Part shown: positions 1-10,231 of the stretch, piece by piece
How the letters are laid out: every line of letters begins with the position of its first letter
Position numbering within the stretch: position 1 is the first letter of the stretch
Assembly: GCA_028565635.1 (NCBI GenBank)
Contig: JAOXYB010066156.1
Span: 1-10,231, forward strand
DNA length: 10,231 bases
Source: Phoronis ovalis
Taxonomy: Eukaryota; Phoronida; Phoronidae
Direction of reading: 5' to 3'
The notes under the pieces: generated by a model
What the model was told of the DNA's origin: nothing
The model's input: only the letters and a program-made list of their open reading frames with translations
Databases searched by the model: none
Position numbers and translations under genes: made by a program

Positions 1-90
1 GCTCATATTGGTTCATTGCCACGCCAAGGATGATAACAATGCAGTATATCCTATAGATAGGATAAACAGCAAAAATAAAACTGAGACTAC
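1..90 (-). other. Probable SRPK intron, cut by window edge
   Basis: This lies downstream of the weak donor at 90-89. The SRPK frame stays open through all 90 bases but encodes a run of about 30 mostly hydrophobic, aromatic residues, unlike spacer or C-lobe sequence. It is read as intron, with the next exon outside the window. Retained coding sequence cannot be excluded from this window alone. Confidence 0.6.
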
Positions 91-6284
<6,194 letters not shown>

Positions 6285-6418
6285 CAAGGTGTAAATGGGC
6301 TTTCATAATCGAAGGAACGCGTCGTTGGAAAAGTAGCATCTGGGAATATTAGCATGTGAGACATAATGCTCATAGCCTGTTCAGCTGCCTGTATCCAACA
6401 ATCCATCTCCAAACATAA
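6285..6418 (-). CDS. Candidate upstream exon of unknown protein, in phase with SRPK
   Basis: An open minus-strand segment after an acceptor-like ...atgtcatcag. It reads LCLEMDCWIQAAEQAMSIM, then SHMLIFPDATFPTT, then RSFDYESPFTP and two bases TG before a weak donor GTATTA. Those two bases are completed by the first base of the SRPK exon at 5866, giving Trp and the join [16 protein letters not shown]. The composition looks protein-like and includes CpG-containing codons uncommon in the surrounding DNA. Alternatives: the frame could continue to the stop at 6277-6275 as the C-terminus of another gene, could begin at the ATG at 6457, or could be chance. I do not recognise a family. Confidence 0.35.
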
Positions 6419-6458
6419 CTGATGACATAATGGAAAGGTCACAAAACCTGATGTCATA

Positions 6459-7419
6459 AAAACATCATTGTTTCAGTAAAGTTACTGAAATATCTGTGTA
6501 CTTTAATATGACACACAGTGTAATTCATATTAGAATTCTGATATCTACAACAGACATGTAGGTCAAAGACAGTAAGGATAGAGGTTATTCAGGAATTTGC
6601 CTATATAACAAGTATTTCACCATATAGTTTATTAAAATTCCTGGTTTTTGACCAAATTATGTTAGAGGATACAGTTCAGTGGAAGAAATGTGCATTTACA
6701 GGTTTACAGAAAAAGATATTATACACTCATTAACTGCTAAAATTGCATTTGACATTTTGTAAATCTGTTTAACACTACTAAAATTTATGAATCAGCTTTT
6801 CAGGTTTAAAAAATTTAAGCAAATCATGTTTTTTGGCAGATCCAGATTTTAAATCCTGACTGCACACCCTTTATTTAACAACCTGCCAGACAGTCACACT
6901 ACATAATTAAGTCTTATTCTACCAATAACTCATTTAATAATCATTAAGAAATAAAGAAATAGGTTATTATATTACACTTGACATATACTGTTTCAGGCTA
7001 TATTCACATAAAAATATAATCTCCTAAAAGTATATTACTTAACATGCCTATTCAACACATTAAAAAGAATTAGAAAACAGCTAAGTTTCAATTACAAAAC
7101 CAGATTATTGTTAATTATGAAAACAATTAAGTCTCCATGTTATCACATCCCTGTCAGGGTATACATAATAGTCTCCTAAGTTAAGTAGTACTATCTATTA
7201 AAATGGTTGCAAAGTTAATTAATACTCTGACATGAACGCAAATAAAATTGATTGTTCTATTCTATACCTATTTATTAAATTGATTTGCTACAAAGTTGAT
7301 TCAGCTGAGAGTTTCAACATAGCTAAAGCTACCAGTGTTTTTATTAGCAATGTTACAGTCAGGTTTGCATGTTTTCTTTCTTTCATCCTTCCCCTCCTTT
7401 CAACTTTCACCCAGGTATT
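6459..7419. other. AT-rich non-coding stretch
   Basis: About 960 bp with no convincing exon, RNA gene or repeat. It contains a short palindrome at 6471-6490 (tttcagtaa/ttactgaaa) and long A/T-rich tracts. It probably belongs to an intron or an intergenic spacer upstream of SRPK. Confidence 0.6.
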
Positions 7420-8200
7420 TCTCAAATATGGTTCCAGCTAGGGGCATGGTTCTTCATGAACAACATCCTTAGTATTTGCCATTGTTGCATTGAGGTCATT
7501 TGGAGGTCAAAGGTCAAATTCTAAAATTGCTCCAAACGTTCAACAAGAGGTCTGCGGGTGCAGACAGATGCCCATCATACGATGTAGTTTCTGTAGTTGT
7601 AAAGCCATCTTTGTATGTATAAGAGTTGTAAGGTTGATAATAGAGGGAAAATGTCAGTCGGCCATATTGGAAGTAATCTAGGTCAAAAGTACAAATAGCA
7701 TGTACTGCGACCTGGACTTGCTCTGTGTAGAATATGAAACTGATCGGACATAAACTGAAGGTGTTACTATGACGAGCAAGCTCGCAAGCCAACATGGCAC
7801 CAGTCGGCCATGTTGGAAGTAATCCGGGTCAATATTACACATAACCTGTATTTTGTCCTGTATTTACTGTGTACCGAATATGGAGCTGATCAGATAAAAA
7901 CTGAAGCAGTTATTGCGAGACAAAGAAAGTGTTACGCACGACAAAAAATGTTGTTTTGGCATTTGACCTACTTCTCAAGGTCATTTTAAAATGTCACCTA
8001 GCCTAGGCGACCCACCAATCTATGGCCTTCCTAGAACCACCTTTGAATCGTCCATCTAGCGCTTCGTCTTCTCCGCTATAGACTTATTGTTACGTGCCCT
8101 TTCGAGAACAAACATGGCTGCCAGTCTGCCAAATTGGAAGTAATCTAGATCAAAATTATACAGAACATATACTGCAACCTAGACTGACATCAGTCGTTAG
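7420..8200. repeat. Interspersed element related to the one at 857-1690
   Basis: It shares AACAAGAGGTCTGC (7542-7555) with the left end of the other element. The module beginning cagtcggccat.ttggaagt occurs at 7655 and 7801 and, more diverged, at 8122. The stretch ctgaagcagttattgcgaga (7901-7920) matches 1566-1585, and 7958-8060 matches the tandem unit of the other element (aaggtcatttt, cacctagcc, ctatggcc, accacctttgaatc). The outer limits are estimated from where similarity fades. The modules are shuffled and partly truncated compared with the first copy, so both are probably old, non-autonomous insertions. Confidence 0.72.
7493..7516 (+). promoter_or_regulatory. Perfect DR5 plus DR1 AGGTCA half-sites inside the repeat
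   Basis: Three exact AGGTCA hexamers sit at 7493-7498, 7504-7509 and 7511-7516. The first pair is separated by 5 bases (DR5, classic RAR/RXR spacing) and the second by 1 base (DR1, RXR/HNF4/COUP-TF spacing). These spacing rules come from vertebrate and arthropod receptor work. Occupancy here is unproven, and the site may be passive repeat sequence. Confidence 0.4.
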
Positions 8201-8210
8201 AAACATTGAT

Positions 8211-9435
8211 TGGAAGTTTTTTTAATAAATGCATTATAGTACTAAAATACATAAAATAGTTGCTAGAATAAACTGGTAAGCTCTCTGCAATTTTGTGCAC
8301 TATCATATGTTTATGTGGTCTACTGTATGTTTATGCTTTATATATGTTTAGGAGTGCCATATATTTTTCTCCTTGAAATTCAAATCTAAGATTGCCAGAT
8401 TATTTGTCTTTTACATTAAATTTTTAGACAAATCTTTTAAATCACTTTTTAGGAAAATGATTTTTTAGAATTTTTTTGTTCACACTATCTTAAATTACAG
8501 AGCTGACTAACATTAGTCTAGCATTTCTGAGTCCAGGCTTAACCTATTTACTGGAGGTGTGGACTTGATGTTTTTAACCTGTTTGTACATTGTGAAATAA
8601 TAAATTAAATATACTGCACAAATTAACGGACATTAGTGTTGTTTGTATTTTTTGAAGTTATATTTTGTTTTTAATTTCTTGTGTACAATCTTTTCTAGAA
8701 GCTAGTAAAATGTAGCCTTTCTAGAATATTGAAAGTGAACCACTAGGTATTTAAAGCTGAAAAAATTTTTCATAAAAAGTTTAGTTTGATAAAGAATAAT
8801 TCTTTTCTTGAAATGTAGTCCTGCCAAAGGTTCCAGTTTCTTACGTAATGAATAGCTAAATCAAGGGCATACAATATCACACTCCATGATTCGTCACTGG
8901 GGAGCGTAACGTTGCCAATATTATATGTTGAGATGTAAAACAGAAGTACTATATCTAACAAGTTGAAAATTCAGGAAAAAAATAATTGAATCCATGGATT
9001 ACCAGATGAAGATTTAGGAAACAATAACAAATAGCTCCAAAAATGTTTGACTTTGTTAATCGCTGAGGGAGCCCTCCAAATGGTGAGTGTTCAAATAATA
9101 CACATGGAAACCCTCATCATACATTCGCATTAAAAAAAACAACCAATTGTAACTAAAATTGCTTTTGATTGTAGAAAATCCAAAGTTCTCATGCACGTAG
9201 CTAGAAGGAACAGTACTAGCTTATCGAACTGTGTAATAGTTTGGCATTATTTTATTTTAAGTTCGAGATGCTATACTTTTGTTATGGGAAGCAAATTTCT
9301 CTTTGGTATTTTTATATGAACATGTGTACATATATGTAGTCGCGTGCTCATCACTTGTAATCTGCAATAGAAACACTTTACTAGCTAGAACTGTATAGCT
9401 GTGTGTGATCCCAGGTGGATACTGATAGTTATGGT
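8211..9435. other. AT-rich region, no firm gene
   Basis: Apart from the low-confidence exon at 8845-8954, no coding signal stands out on either strand. The segment at about 8574-8606 has a polyadenylation-like context (tgtgaaataataaa) that recurs near 9540. Its owner, if any, is unknown. Confidence 0.55.
8845..8954 (-). CDS. Candidate upstream exon of unknown protein
   Basis: An open minus-strand segment behind a pyrimidine-rich acceptor ending caacttgttag. It terminates at a good donor GTAAGA (8844-8839). It carries two bases and 36 codons, ending SDESWSVILYALDLAIHY on a codon boundary. That phase matches the proposed exon at 6418, giving a continuous helix-like ALDLAIHY-LCLEMDCW. A shorter form starting at 8896 after ctccccag is also possible. 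No family recognised. Support is splice signals and phase only, so it may be fortuitous. Confidence 0.25.
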
Positions 9436-9980
9436 ATATTAGCGGGAAATAGTACAGTTGTGAAATAGAGGGGGAGGAGGAAAATTCATTATTCTTGCCA
9501 TTTTTAGACAGAGTTAATACCTGTATATTTTACATCCTGTTTTATATTGTGAAATAAAATACAATATTTTTACATCTTTGTACATCTTATAACACTTTCA
9601 AAGTAGTGAATCATTTGAATTTAAACCTTCCGATTGAATGAGGGGAGTAATTTTATCAGAAGGCGCTGCAATAAGACAATAAGACTGACATGTATTTACT
9701 GAGAGTTCAACATCCAGAGATAATCCCCAGAATTTGATAAGGGAGTTTCATGTGTCAAAAATTGTGACATAAACTTCGTAATGAGATGTTTAATTTGACA
9801 GTGATTATTAGTACAGGCAGGATACTATAACATGTACATTATATACACGAAATCGCATTGGACATTTTTAATTTATATTACATAGTTATTTTAAATACAG
9901 GTGATGCAATTGATGTACGTGTTTAAAAACATTTAACCAGGTACCTAATTAAAAGTCCCATACTAATATCCCGCTAATAT
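9436..9980. repeat. Possible small DNA element with terminal inverted repeats
   Basis: ATATTAGCGGGA (9436-9447) is exactly inverted as TCCCGCTAATAT (9969-9980). Allowing one inserted base and a mismatch, the match extends inwards through (a/t)a(t)tagta. The bracketed 545 bp has no coding frame. No target-site duplication is evident outside the repeats. It may be a MITE-like remnant or coincidence in AT-rich DNA, although the GC core AGCGGG is uncommon in this window. Confidence 0.3.
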
Positions 9981-10231
9981 CACAATAGCTTGTTGCGCCC
10001 GCTATCGCCACAATCTTCATCCTTAATTACCATTTTCTTGCCATACTTTGCCAGTTATTTAGACAATTCTGTATGTGTGACATACATAACAAATTAAGCA
10101 TATTGAAGTTGTTTTTAGTGTGTGTATATATATATATTTGTTATAAGTATATTATATAATGCCATGCTAACTGTATAAATATAAATTATATAAATTAGTT
10201 AAAATTCTATTTTAATTTTGGACAGATGCAT
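9981..10231. other. Right-hand flank, no gene recognised
   Basis: It begins with a short GC-richer stretch (9991-10012), then turns very AT-rich up to the edge. No supported exon, promoter or RNA gene was found. Confidence 0.55.
10118..10137. repeat. (GT)n(AT)n microsatellite
   Basis: Twenty bases of strictly alternating purine/pyrimidine: GT repeats passing into TA repeats. A simple sequence repeat with no assigned role. Confidence 0.75.

Noticed and set aside
6471-6490. Palindrome tttcagtaa-ag-ttactgaaa.
   Set aside because: Nine-base arms in AT-rich DNA are not rare, and no supporting context was found.
7232-7795. Open frames on both strands (7232-7441, 7490-7681, 7514-7795).
   Set aside because: These overlap the repeat element or AT-rich flank, have no family resemblance and lack splice support.
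9072-9083. Plus-strand ccaaatg followed by GTGAGT, a donor-like site at the end of a 48-bp open stretch.
   Set aside because: No credible acceptor upstream, a stop just before the stretch, and no recognisable peptide.
9969-9984. CCCGCTAATATCAC resembles the TAATATTAC origin nonamer of geminiviruses and other Rep-encoding single-stranded DNA viruses.
   Set aside because: One mismatch, no origin stem-loop around it, and no Rep-like coding sequence nearby.
10031-10044. Minus-strand ATG GCA AGA AAA TG followed by GTAATT, a potential start exon whose phase fits either the SRPK exon or the candidate exon starting at 8896.
   Set aside because: Only 14 bases with a mediocre donor. Such a pattern is expected by chance in 4 kb, and nothing else marks a start here.

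Overview
This looks like eukaryotic, most likely marine invertebrate, genomic DNA. It is strongly AT-rich, its genes are split by spliceosomal introns, and it carries old interspersed repeats with recurring 'aggtca' and 'aacaagaggtctgc' motifs. By my recollection these resemble repeats common in bivalve and other mollusc genomes. The organism is an inference from repeat style; the gene content only shows that it is an animal.

The one confidently identified gene is on the minus strand: an SR-protein-specific kinase (SRPK; automatic annotations would call it SRSF protein kinase 1/2/3-like). Seven coding exons read leftwards: 5866-5633, 5421-5334, 5065-4871, 3250-3088, 2513-2344, 1960-1753 and 522-91. 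Every junction has GT/AG borders and compatible phase. Together they encode 496 continuous codons: an acidic/serine-rich leader, the complete kinase N-lobe, the hinge and catalytic loop (His-Thr-Asp), and then a spacer insert of at least 270 residues. The activation segment and the rest of the C-lobe lie beyond the left edge. The true N-terminus is not certain.

Right of the SRPK exons (5867-10231) there is no firmly identifiable gene. Two minus-strand open segments (8954-8845 and 6418-6285) could splice to each other and then to the first firm SRPK exon, all in phase. They may be upstream coding exons, or the tail of another gene ending at a TAA at 6277-6275. I do not recognise their protein.

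Repeats fill much of the rest. Two related degenerate elements (about 857-1690 and 7420-8200) share modules repeated within and between them, and the right one carries perfect direct-repeat nuclear-receptor half-sites. An 85-bp hairpin with 23-nt arms sits in the largest intron (4284-4368). A weaker inverted-repeat pair brackets 9436-9980. Alternating purine/pyrimidine tracts occur at 5194-5235 and 10118-10137. No tRNA, rRNA, CRISPR array or bacterial-type signal was seen.
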